Shown here piece by piece: positions 47,113-54,901 of a DNA stretch of 64,000 nt (positions within the stretch are counted from its first letter, which is position 1; each line of letters opens with the position of its first letter). The position numbers and the translations under genes are program-made. Below the pieces are notes generated by a model. The model did not search any database. It saw only the letters and a list, made by a program, of their open reading frames with translations, and was not told the origin of the DNA. Location: NCBI RefSeq assembly GCF_003994475.1, contig NZ_RZNY01000021.1, forward strand, positions 25,113 through 89,112. Direction: 5' to 3'. The DNA is from Paenibacillus anaericanus (GTDB lineage Bacteria; Bacillota; Bacilli; Paenibacillales; Paenibacillaceae).

Positions 47113-47475
47113 ATGATAATTGGATTTCATCATGCTCAAATTACGATTCCTAAAGGCAAAGAAGAAGCTGCAAGGAAGTTTTATTGTGGCGTTTTGAAAC
47201 TGAAGGAAATCCCAAAACCAGATTCTTTACTTGGAAGAGGTGGTTTTTGGGTTGAAGTTGGAAGTCAACAATTACATATTGGAACAGAAGATGGAGTCGA
47301 TCGATTACTTACTAAAGCTCATTTAGCATTTGAAGTAGACGATATAAAAGCTATGGAAATATTACTTAAAGACAATGGGATTAAAATCTTGGAATCAGTA
47401 CCGATTCCAGGTTATGAAAGATTTGAATTTAGAGATCCATTTGGTAACAGAGTAGAATGTATCAAATATTTATAA
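47113..47475 (+). CDS. VOC (glyoxalase/dioxygenase-like) family protein (cassette gene 7)
   Basis: The start at 47113 gives MIIGFHHAQITIPKG, a correct VOC N-terminus; the frame upstream lies within the repeat. The 120-residue product has the single-module VOC pattern with His7/His8, QLHIGTE, a central HLAFEVDD and a C-terminal EFRDPFGNRVE. Members include glyoxalase, fosfomycin and bleomycin resistance proteins. The substrate is unknown. Confidence 0.85.
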   Translation: MIIGFHHAQITIPKGKEEAARKFYCGVLKLKEIPKPDSLLGRGGFWVEVGSQQLHIGTEDGVDRLLTKAHLAFEVDDIKAMEILLKDNGIKILESVPIPGYERFEFRDPFGNRVECIKYL

Positions 47476-47541
47476 ATACCTACGGTATTCGTAATGACAG
47501 GGATAAAGGAATTTTCTGGGCTAAACCAGGGTTCCTTCATC

Positions 47542-47698
47542 TAACACCGTATCTACGCTGCGAGCCGTTCGGTCCTTGGTTCGCAAGAAATGATAAGCAG
47601 AGAAGCAGAATCAGCGAACAACCCTGCGAGGCTAAGTGGCAGAGCCACCCAGTCGCGTTGCTCCTTTAGCCTCTCGGACTCGTAATACATGAATGTTA
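47542..47698 (+). repeat. attC-like structured repeat 7
   Basis: It runs from TAACACCGTATCTACG to TGTTA. Hairpin 2 is GTTCGC/GCGAAC. The inner left arm AACCCTGCGAGGCTAAG is shared with repeat 5 and pairs with CTTTAGCCTCTC. Confidence 0.85.
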
Positions 47699-47744
47699 TG
47701 TGAAATTCTTGGATTAAATAAATACCAGTTCAAAGGAGCGGGAA

Positions 47745-48266
47745 ATGAAAAAAATAGTCTTACTATTAACAGGTATCATCATAATTTCGAATGCCATTTG
47801 GAGTTATGTATATTTTAAAGAGATTAATAAAGCATCAAATTCAGGTATTCAAGTTTACAATCTTAATGGTACAGGGGAAATATGGGACGTTATAAATTAC
47901 AAAATTATTGTCTCCCCAACTAAAATTCAACGAGGAAATGGAAGATTAGTGTACAAGGGCGACTCAAAGAACATTGAGAATAGTACCTATTATAAATATG
48001 AAATTAAAGAAATAAACATCGATGATAAATACGGAACAGTTTTTGTAAATGAAGCAAGTTCTAAAGGTGGTCCAGTATCAATTCTAAGTAATCTTAATGA
48101 TACTGGTTCTATTATAGGGGAATTTTCTTACGATGAATTAAAGAAGGATAAACAAAATTATGAAAGTACCACTATAACTATTACATGGAATGATAATGAA
48201 GGAAGGCTCCATTCTGAAACCGTGAATCTTGATATTGATAGTGAGATTGTCTTAAATGATGAATAA
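47745..48266 (+). CDS. Membrane-anchored hypothetical protein (cassette gene 8)
   Basis: The 173-residue product has an N-terminal hydrophobic segment (about 4-23) and a beta-rich extracellular part without Cys, so it is an anchored rather than lipid-modified protein. No family was recognised. The gene starts 47 bp after repeat 7 and ends 36 bp before repeat 8, with AAGGAG upstream. Confidence 0.75.
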   Translation: MKKIVLLLTGIIIISNAIWSYVYFKEINKASNSGIQVYNLNGTGEIWDVINYKIIVSPTKIQRGNGRLVYKGDSKNIENSTYYKYEIKEINIDDKYGTVFVNEASSKGGPVSILSNLNDTGSIIGEFSYDELKKDKQNYESTTITITWNDNEGRLHSETVNLDIDSEIVLNDE

Positions 48267-48301
48267 TGAATAGTTATTTCGAGGAAGGCAAGAACTTCAC
48301 A

Positions 48302-48410
48302 TAACAATGCATTCCTGTATCGTCGCTAAAGCTCCTCGATCGGCATGAGGGATTTCAAGGATGCAGAGTCAGGCGACACATCTAACCAGCTAAGTCTGAC
48401 GACCCGTTCC
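48302..48410 (+). repeat. attC-like structured repeat 8, truncated
   Basis: The left half is intact (flank AACTTCACA, TAACAATGCATTCC, hairpin region, ACCAGCTAAGTCTGAC). The sequence departs from the consensus at about 48406, and the right outer arm with CGTTA is missing. A gene fragment is joined there, so an array end or deletion breakpoint is recorded. Confidence 0.75.
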
Positions 48411-48499
48411 ATTTTGATGATATCCAAGTTAATAAGCCTGATTTGCGAGACTTTGCGAGACGAGTTAAGTTGAATTTTCATGATTATGCCAAGGTATGA
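48411..48499 (+). pseudogene. Gene 3' fragment fused to truncated repeat 8
   Basis: The frame reads FDDIQVNKPDLRDFARRV and ends at TGA (48497-48499). It has no start codon or ribosome site and looks like the C-terminus of a lost protein. A terminator follows at 48531. Confidence 0.4.
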
Positions 48500-48530
48500 T
48501 AGTTTAATAAAAGAGAAGTTTTATGTAGAA

Positions 48531-48556
48531 CCACTCCTAATAAAGGAGTGGTTTAA
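48531..48556 (+). terminator. Rho-independent terminator after the array
   Basis: AACCACTCCT and AGGAGTGGTT form a perfect 10-bp stem around a short loop and are followed by T and A residues. Confidence 0.75.
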
Positions 48557-48659
48557 AATTACAAACTGAATATTTGGCTGGTGCTGCTTTTTAATTCTGT
48601 GTAGATATAATAAAAGTACTATTTAGCTATTAATATGTACAGAGTAGGGAGATGAAGAA

Positions 48660-49694
48660 ATGAGTATATTTTCATCGACATGGGTTGATGGGAAAATAAG
48701 TGATATTGATAAGTTATTATCTGAAAATAGTGAGAGAAAATTTATGTTTATCTTAGATACTAATTTTGCAATAATGTCTAGATATTATATTAATGATAGA
48801 GAACAATTTAACAAATACTATGCAAGTCAAATAAATGATTTTATAAATGCTGTTAATGTAATTAAGAATAAATTCTCAAGAATTATTTTTGCCTTGGCGT
48901 GTGAAGAAGCTTCAAGATCAAAATTGACTGGTAATATCGACGTTGAAAAGTATAAATTGATGGTAGAGTGTGTAGGAAAAGTATTTGATTTAGACTTTAC
49001 AAGTAACCTCATATCTAAGAACGAGTTAATTAAGGACGATGTAAGTATTAGTAAAACACCTATTTTACTTAGAAACGGATTGTTTAAAAAACAGACTGTT
49101 CTTTCATATACAACTTTGTTAAAAGCATATTTATTTAAACATTTTGATAATAGGGCAAGTAAAATAAAAATAAAAGAAATGTTTCATTATATGGCAGAAG
49201 AATTAAATATTTTTTCTCCAACAAGCACATCTTTTGTAATTCATTATTTAGGGAATGAACCATCAATTTTAAAGGGAATTAAACCCTCATTGGGTATAGA
49301 AGAAATTTTAAATAAACTATATGCAGCTTCAATAGATTTGCTCATGCCTACTCAAGCATCTCAACTTGCAGAAATATCCGATTACCAAGAAATCCCTATA
49401 TTTATCACCTTTGATAAAGGGATAAAGTTATTATTTGATTCATTACTCATCATGGGAGAACATCGTCTAGAAAATGGAAGAATGGTACCAGAATACTCTA
49501 CTAGGATTTTTTACAGTTCAGGTTGGAAAGATAAAGATATTCATGAACTGTGCGGATATGCTCAACAAGTGCAAAAGACTAAACGCAGAAAAGTAATTAA
49601 TAAAGAATTTGAGTTACGTAGACTTAATGAATTAGCAGGAAAATTAGAGAAAGAATTAAAGATCAAGCTAAAAACACTTTTTGACAATGAGTAA
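48660..49694 (+). CDS. PIN-like domain protein
   Basis: The 344-residue product starts with GGGAG upstream. FMFILDTNFAI (Asp33) and a later FITFDKGIKLL match the first and last acidic motifs of PIN-like RNases, and acidic residues between them could complete the site. The long middle part is helical and the C-terminus is a Lys/Glu coiled segment. A nuclease role is inferred. A HEPN-like gene follows, so the two may work together. Confidence 0.6.
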   Translation: MSIFSSTWVDGKISDIDKLLSENSERKFMFILDTNFAIMSRYYINDREQFNKYYASQINDFINAVNVIKNKFSRIIFALACEEASRSKLTGNIDVEKYKLMVECVGKVFDLDFTSNLISKNELIKDDVSISKTPILLRNGLFKKQTVLSYTTLLKAYLFKHFDNRASKIKIKEMFHYMAEELNIFSPTSTSFVIHYLGNEPSILKGIKPSLGIEEILNKLYAASIDLLMPTQASQLAEISDYQEIPIFITFDKGIKLLFDSLLIMGEHRLENGRMVPEYSTRIFYSSGWKDKDIHELCGYAQQVQKTKRRKVINKEFELRRLNELAGKLEKELKIKLKTLFDNE

Positions 49695-49891
49695 TTGCTA
49701 AACAAATATCAAGACGAGTAGAAGGTTTCAAAGAGTTGTATTGATACTTGATTAAAGATGAAATATGTCTTTGACATGAAGGATATAAAAGTTAGTAAAT
49801 ACAAGGATAAGATAGTTTATGAGTGTGGACATGCGTAATGCAAAAAGAAGCCCGAATAAAATTTTGAATATTTCTAGAGGAGATGACATTA

Positions 49892-50494
49892 TTGAATGAC
49901 ATGGAAATGCAATTGCGTTCTGTAAATATGGGTCAAGAAACTTTTAATGATGCTTTGAAATACGTTAAAGAAGCAAGAGAATGTTTTTCGTCAAATAGAT
50001 ATTCCAGCATGTGGAGTGCATCACGATCTGCAATGTTCAATATGTGTTTATCGGCAGAGTCAGATTTATCAAAGCTGATAGCACTAAGTTTAAAAAGAAT
50101 TGGGTCATCAAAACGCTTTCCACTACAGAGAGTAATTTTAAAGAACCTTACAGATAAATCAAAAGAAAATCAATATCCACCAGATGCAATTGATACTATC
50201 GTCAAAAAGTATAATTATTTACTCTTGATAAATGATTATAAACCTGCAAGTCTACCAAATGGTTATAGAGAGGCAGCTAATTTAAGAAACAAGATCACAC
50301 ATTATTCGTTTTCTAAAAATCATTCAGTATATTCTATGACTATTGTTGATGATATTGAGAAATCGCTGAGAGAAATAAGAAATTTTATATTACATATTTG
50401 GTCTGTCTCTAGTTTGGGTACACCGAGTTGGGTTAATTCTAATGAGTATTTAGAGTTAGACAGAATAACTCAAATTGAAGAGAAATCTCAGTAA
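49892..50494 (+). CDS. HEPN-like protein downstream of the PIN-like gene
   Basis: I prefer TTG at 49892, because AGAGGAG (49876-49882) is nine bases away but directly abuts the alternative ATG at 49883. The 200-residue helical product contains NLRNKITHYSF (Arg132-Asn133, His137), the RN-x3-H motif of HEPN RNases. No cassette repeat lies beside it. It is the third HEPN-like protein in 8 kb. Confidence 0.7.
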   Translation: MNDMEMQLRSVNMGQETFNDALKYVKEARECFSSNRYSSMWSASRSAMFNMCLSAESDLSKLIALSLKRIGSSKRFPLQRVILKNLTDKSKENQYPPDAIDTIVKKYNYLLLINDYKPASLPNGYREAANLRNKITHYSFSKNHSVYSMTIVDDIEKSLREIRNFILHIWSVSSLGTPSWVNSNEYLELDRITQIEEKSQ

Positions 50495-50543
50495 ACAGCA
50501 GAATATGTAAGTAATGATGTAGATAAAATATACGTTTCATCTA

Positions 50544-50574
50544 AGGCACAATCACAAGCGGTTGTGCCTATTCT
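50544..50574 (+). terminator. Rho-independent terminator
   Basis: AGGCACAATC and GGTTGTGCCT pair around a short loop and are followed by ATTCTT. Confidence 0.65.
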
Positions 50575-50644
50575 TATGCCATAAGAGCATAGAAGCAATG
50601 TACTGGTGTTTTAATGTGGATTTGATTCAATCATCATCGAACGC

Positions 50645-50734
50645 TTAGTTGAAGGCGAGCAGAAATGCACAGCCAACTGCAAGTTGCATTGCGAGTTCAA
50701 CGAATGTAGGGTCTTTCTTACGTCTTCTTGCCAA
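50645..50734 (-). pseudogene. N-terminal fragment of an Mrr-type restriction protein
   Basis: On the minus strand a TTG start with GAGG upstream opens a 29-codon frame beginning LARRRKKDPTFVELAMQLAV and ending in TAA after a short hydrophobic stretch. The basic start followed by a membrane-like segment is typical of membrane-linked Mrr-family restriction endonucleases. The rest of the gene is absent. The match is from memory and the frame is short. Confidence 0.35.
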
Positions 50735-50902
50735 AATCTGTACCTCGATTCATTTGGAATATGTTAGGCTATACATAGGTCGTTATAACTACTTCCTACC
50801 ACTTGTGGAAGAATGTATTCACGAACGATGATAGATTTAGGAGATGGAGATTTGATAATCTATTGAAGCTGTAATGAATATATAAATGGGAGAGTGAAAA
50901 TT

Positions 50903-52261
50903 ATGTATAGGTTTCGAAGTATTGAAAATTTAATTGGGGAGTATCAAGAACTAGAGAGGCAACAAATATATTTTGCTGATATAGAACAATTAAATGATCC
51001 AATGGAAGGGAAGCGTCGCTACTTTTTTCAAGGGGATAGAATTGTATGGAAAAACTTATTGAAAAATTACCTATTGTGCTTAGAACGCTCGATACTTTTA
51101 ACTAAATTAATGAGCGATAATGAAACTTTTTCAAAAGATGATATACCAATTTTTATATCAGAGGAAAATTTGCCCACCAAAGAGTATGAAGAACGCATTA
51201 AAGAAATAAAAATTCTATTTTTCTCCGATGAACGTGTTCAATCATTTCTTAATTTTATTGACAATCATCGTAGTATGATATACGTAGATGAATTACAGGT
51301 TCACTTGAAGTTATTACATCACCTTGCTATAGATATAATTAATAGGATGGATGGCTTACAAGACGTAAATCCTACTTCAAATAATTTATACAAGGTATGG
51401 GATGAACTGTATGATAAGCTAGAGGTTGAAAATGCTTATGATGTAATAATACAGGTTACAAGTGAAATGTTGAGGGAAGTAGATTTTCATTCTATGATTA
51501 AACTTAAAGATTCACCTAAGATGCAGAGTATATATTTTGAATTTCCAAGAATGTATTTAGATTCAATCACTAAATTGACTTATCCTAAATCATATGTAGC
51601 CTGTTTTATGGATAATTGTGAAAACTCATCAATATGGGGGACATATGGAAATAGTCATACAGGGGTATGTTTGAAATTTAAAATAGGTGAATCAACAAGC
51701 CCTAAGTTATCTTTGAAAACAGCTGTTAGTTATGGGGGTAATGGTTATTACTATGATTACAGGGATCATGTTTTAAAACCAATAGACTATACAACTCAGG
51801 TCGATGAAATAGACTTCTTTAGGAACTTAGGTAGATTGACACATAATCAAATTTGGAAACAATGGTACACAGATGAAAATGGAAACGAAAGTGTTTGTAG
51901 TGGGGATACAGTACATCAAATGGATGAATGGATAACACGCCATTGGGGAATGTATGCAGGGGCATTTTTAAAGAAAACAGTTGAGTGGTCTCAGGAAAGA
52001 GAATATCGGATAATTCTAACTAGCGTACTTGATTTTTTTGAGGAATCTAGTAATAGATTGTTAGAGTATAAATTTGAGGATTTAGAGGGTATTATTTTTG
52101 GTGTAAGGACACCGTATAATGCAAGGATACAGATTATTGAGATAATAAGAAGAAAATGTATAGAATCGGGTAGAAAAGAATTTGATTTTTATGAAATGTA
52201 CATATCAACAAATAAGGAACTGAACCAACGTAAAATGCCAATATTAATCACTGAGGAGTAG
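50903..52261 (+). CDS. DUF2971 family protein
   Basis: The start at 50903 has GGGAGAG nine bases upstream; the in-frame GTG at 50894 has none. The 452-residue product has the DUF2971 pattern: MYRFRS at the start, QQIYFADIEQLNDPMEG near residue 25-40, VACFMDNCENSSIWGTYGNS in the middle and a late EREYRI. DUF2971 proteins are frequent in defence islands, but their role is not established. It is the last gene before the right repeat of the island. Confidence 0.8.
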   Translation: MYRFRSIENLIGEYQELERQQIYFADIEQLNDPMEGKRRYFFQGDRIVWKNLLKNYLLCLERSILLTKLMSDNETFSKDDIPIFISEENLPTKEYEERIKEIKILFFSDERVQSFLNFIDNHRSMIYVDELQVHLKLLHHLAIDIINRMDGLQDVNPTSNNLYKVWDELYDKLEVENAYDVIIQVTSEMLREVDFHSMIKLKDSPKMQSIYFEFPRMYLDSITKLTYPKSYVACFMDNCENSSIWGTYGNSHTGVCLKFKIGESTSPKLSLKTAVSYGGNGYYYDYRDHVLKPIDYTTQVDEIDFFRNLGRLTHNQIWKQWYTDENGNESVCSGDTVHQMDEWITRHWGMYAGAFLKKTVEWSQEREYRIILTSVLDFFEESSNRLLEYKFEDLEGIIFGVRTPYNARIQIIEIIRRKCIESGRKEFDFYEMYISTNKELNQRKMPILITEE

Positions 52262-52366
52262 TTACTACCATATAAACAATAATAATTTCTTTATACTCTG
52301 TTTATGTTATTTAAAATGAGAGTTAACGAGTTATTACTGTGATCGAGTAATTGAAATAACTTGTTT

Positions 52367-52384
52367 CACCTGCTACAATTGATG
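52367..52384 (+). other. Attachment-core-like sequence inside the right end
   Basis: CACCTGCTACAATTGATG resembles the left inner copy CACCTGCAACAATTGAGTG with one substitution and one deletion. It lies 47 bp before the right 226-bp repeat. Confidence 0.45.
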
Positions 52385-52430
52385 TACGAAAATAACGTAA
52401 TAATTGAATAGTAATTAACTCAATTAAACC

Positions 52431-52656
52431 ACCTATTCTTACACAGTAGGTATCCGCGCAGTAACTTCCATCGACGGTATGACAGCTGACTGGGCACGTA
52501 TCCCATGGGATGTGCTTGAGAAAATTTCTGTTCGTATCGTAAACGAAGTAGAAAACGTAAACCGTATCGTCTACGACGTTACTTCGAAACCACCTGCAAC
52601 GATTGAGTGGGAATAGACTTTAAATATTGACGATGTTCAACGCTTGTTAATCCTTG
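52431..52656 (+). pseudogene. guaA: Duplicated guaA 3' end, right 226-bp direct repeat (attR region)
   Basis: It is identical to 29205-29430 apart from one base. It carries the last 61 codons of guaA plus the downstream 40 bp and has no start. After excision of the island this copy would join the 5' part of guaA and restore the same protein. Confidence 0.9.
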
Positions 52657-52686
52657 TAGGGGACAAGATATGACTTGAAAATAAAT

Positions 52687-52731
52687 AAGCTATCACATGA
52701 ATAGATATTCTAATCATGCGATAGCTTTTGT
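52687..52731. terminator. Bidirectional terminator, ancestral guaA/carboxypeptidase boundary
   Basis: AAGCTATCACATGA and TCATGCGATAGCTT form a 14-bp stem with one mismatch and have T-rich flanks. It probably ended guaA transcripts before the island inserted. Confidence 0.85.
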
Positions 52732-52761
52732 TTTTTTATGAGTGACTATTTGGACCTTAGA

Positions 52762-54294
52762 TCAGGCAGCTTCCGCTGCTGCTTCAGGAGTTGCTTCAGG
52801 CGCTACTTCAGGAGCGGCTTCCTCAGAAGTCGAATTTAGCTCTATGTGGCGACCGTCAATCCACCAGTTGCCATTGTCAGTAGAGATAAGGAACCAGTCG
52901 GACCAACGCCCAATTACCTGAACGGTTTGTGGATTCAGAGTGGATAACTTAGGGGAAAAAGCATCCGGATATTTATAGGTATAAGCTTCATCCTTAAGAT
53001 CAGCGGTTGCATTCATATTCTCAACAACGGCTAGCTTTCCTGGTGACGGTTGAATCCAACCAGTTCCTTGGCCGCTAACCACCTGATACCAGTCGCCCTT
53101 CTGAGCTGTAACTTCAACCTGTTGTGGGTTCAGATTGGAAATGCTGTCTGCAGCTCCAATTTTGCTATACAATTTGGTTTCTGCTAATAGACTCATAGAT
53201 TGCTGGAGATATTGAACCTTTTGTTTTTCCAGCCAAAGAGTATAGGATTTTTGCGCTGTAAATAACGGAACCTCTTTATTTTCGGACCAGATTCCATTAA
53301 AAGCACTTAATGGCACGCTTCGTTCTCCGGCGTATTTTGCAACCTCGATGGTAAAGCCAGGGCGGTCAAATTCCTGGATGAACCAGTCTTTATAGCCCCC
53401 ACCAGAAGGGTTTTTCTCCGGATTTACAAGAGAATATCCTGTAAGCTTGCTTAGCTCCGTAGCTATAGCTTTATCTCTAGATAGGTTTTTACTTAGCGTG
53501 TTGAAGTGCCAGAACAGTATTTCTCCCGAGCTATGATAAGAAATCGTAAGTTCAGGGTCGATCTTGTATGTAAAGTCCATCATACTTTGTACTTCTAGAG
53601 CTTGAGCCGCCTGAGTACCTTTATAATTTTGATACCAAGGATACGCTTGGGCATTTTTAATAGTGTTCCATTGGGCTGGGTATTGGCGATTTAGATCGAT
53701 TCCCTGCATATTGGCTTTCCAGCGATTAAAGTTAGTGCTATTACCATTATATTTTTTTAAGGTGTTCGCCAGACTTGCTGATAGACCGGCAGTTCCTTGC
53801 TGTGATAGGGTTACACCATCCGGATTAACCATAGGAACGAACCAAATGCTTACGTGATCTAGTAATTCGCGTATGTTATATTTCGAGATTTCTGTGTTGT
53901 TATAATAGGCAGCAGCATATGTATCGATCATTTTCATTAAAAGAGGCGTAGTTATCCATTCTCTGGCGTGATGTGATCCATTAAGAAATAGCACGGATTC
54001 ACCTCGGCCTAATTTGATAGCCCATAACTCCCGGTCATATTTCGTCTGTCCTATTGTTTCATAAGATATTAGATCAGGATAGGCAGCTGCGAGTTTCATA
54101 ATGTCTCTCTGCATGATTGAATAAGAATAGATTTGGTTAGAATTTACTATAGATGTAGATGTAGACGCCTTAGCGGATTGTGGTACTTCAAAAAAAGAGA
54201 CTACCATAAACAAACATAAGAGGAATAGAACACTTTTAAATGTAGTAGTCTTTGGAACTGGTGACTTAATCAATAGTACACATTTCCCATTCAT
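52762..54294 (-). CDS. Secreted M14 family zinc carboxypeptidase with SH3-like domains
   Basis: The 510-residue protein has a signal peptide (hydrophobic 22-36, cleavage near AKA about 43). The M14 domain shows HHAREW (zinc His and Glu), NPDG, the Asn-Arg pair in DLNRQYPAQW, a second zinc His in SYHSSG, and the catalytic Glu in FTIEVAKY. Two SH3-like wall-binding repeats follow (about 355-490). The C-terminus is a low-complexity Pro/Glu/Ala tail. It should hydrolyse peptides or peptidoglycan stem peptides at the cell surface. Confidence 0.92.
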   Translation of the reverse strand: MNGKCVLLIKSPVPKTTTFKSVLFLLCLFMVVSFFEVPQSAKASTSTSIVNSNQIYSYSIMQRDIMKLAAAYPDLISYETIGQTKYDRELWAIKLGRGESVLFLNGSHHAREWITTPLLMKMIDTYAAAYYNNTEISKYNIRELLDHVSIWFVPMVNPDGVTLSQQGTAGLSASLANTLKKYNGNSTNFNRWKANMQGIDLNRQYPAQWNTIKNAQAYPWYQNYKGTQAAQALEVQSMMDFTYKIDPELTISYHSSGEILFWHFNTLSKNLSRDKAIATELSKLTGYSLVNPEKNPSGGGYKDWFIQEFDRPGFTIEVAKYAGERSVPLSAFNGIWSENKEVPLFTAQKSYTLWLEKQKVQYLQQSMSLLAETKLYSKIGAADSISNLNPQQVEVTAQKGDWYQVVSGQGTGWIQPSPGKLAVVENMNATADLKDEAYTYKYPDAFSPKLSTLNPQTVQVIGRWSDWFLISTDNGNWWIDGRHIELNSTSEEAAPEVAPEATPEAAAEAA

Positions 54295-54418
54295 CTGTTA
54301 TTAAGTTAAAAGTCTAGTGATTTGTTGCGAGTATAAGATAATATACCTATACAGTCAATCCATTTACTGGTAATTACATAAGTCTAATTTACTAGAATTG
54401 GATGCTTATTGGATAAGT

Positions 54419-54454
54419 GATACCCGGTCACCATCATGATGGTGACCGGGTATC
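54419..54454. repeat. Perfect 36-bp palindrome
   Basis: GATACCCGGTCACCATCA is followed immediately by its exact reverse complement, with no spacer. It lies upstream of the carboxypeptidase gene and carries no T run in either direction. A dimeric regulator site or a terminator lacking its tail are both possible. Confidence 0.7.
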
Positions 54455-54742
54455 TCCTTCAGTAAAAGTAGAATTAGATTGAATTAGATTAAAGCTATGG
54501 CGAGTAGAATAATAGAAAAGTTAACATAATAGCGGGGTTTTAATATTAATTGGGGCTTTTCAGGGGAGATCAGGAGGAGCAAACTCTAATTAAATGACAA
54601 ATCACGAACATTATTAGTTTTTTTATAAAATAACATTCGCTTTTCTGTTGACAAGTCTATTAATCCCACCTAGAATAAACCATGTAATAAGTCTTCACAG
54701 TAAGGCTTATATCGGGAATATTCGACAAATTACAACTTAATG

Positions 54743-54814
54743 CTTTTCGTATAATTCCGGGAATAGGCCCGGATGTCTCTACGAGATCACCGTAAATGAT
54801 CTGGCTACGAAAGG
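54743..54814 (+). promoter_or_regulatory. Purine riboswitch aptamer, variant of the guanine class
   Basis: The P1 arms (CTTTTCGT and ACGAAAGG) enclose ATAATT, P2 (CCGGG/CCCGG), the junction CTCTAC, P3 with loop CCGTAAA, and J3/1 GGCTA with C at the ligand-pairing position of guanine aptamers. Departures from consensus are CTCTAC preceded by GT rather than the usual TTTCTAC, a short P2 loop, an unpaired G at the base of P3, and G instead of A before the specificity C. It controls the permease downstream. Confidence 0.85.
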
Positions 54815-54901
54815 AAGAAGCGTGAACAAGCATCTTAGGCAACGGAAATTAGTGCCGGTCCAGATGCATCGTATTTTATCACGCATCTTTTTATTCATCG
54901 T

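Larger units (their letters stand above)
29205..52656. mobile_element. 23-kb genomic island integrated at the 3' end of guaA
   Basis: The island is bounded by 226-bp direct repeats (29205-29430 and 52431-52656, one mismatch at 29413/52639, constant offset 23,226). A tyrosine recombinase gene lies just inside the left end, as in integrative elements. Inside are a replication-initiator-like gene with iterons, an actin-like segregation protein, a resolvase-type recombinase, a Fic protein, decayed integrase fragments and the cassette-like array at 39857-48410. It is visibly more A+T-rich than the flanks. No relaxase, T4SS or phage structural module is visible, so it is best described as an integrated plasmid or mobilisable island that depends on outside help for transfer. 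Confidence 0.88.

Noticed and set aside
40622..48410. The structured repeats as a CRISPR array or insertion-sequence ends
   Set aside because: They are 140-157 bp, diverged, spaced by whole genes and in one orientation. There is no cas gene, no transposase and no target-site duplication pattern that I can see. A MITE origin cannot be fully excluded and is named as the main alternative.
50649..50831. 60-codon plus-strand open frame
   Set aside because: No ribosome site and no protein-like pattern. The minus strand of the same stretch gives a better, though short, reading.
54660..54842. 60-codon minus-strand open frame near 54700
   Set aside because: It overlaps the purine riboswitch aptamer, which fully explains the conservation of that stretch.
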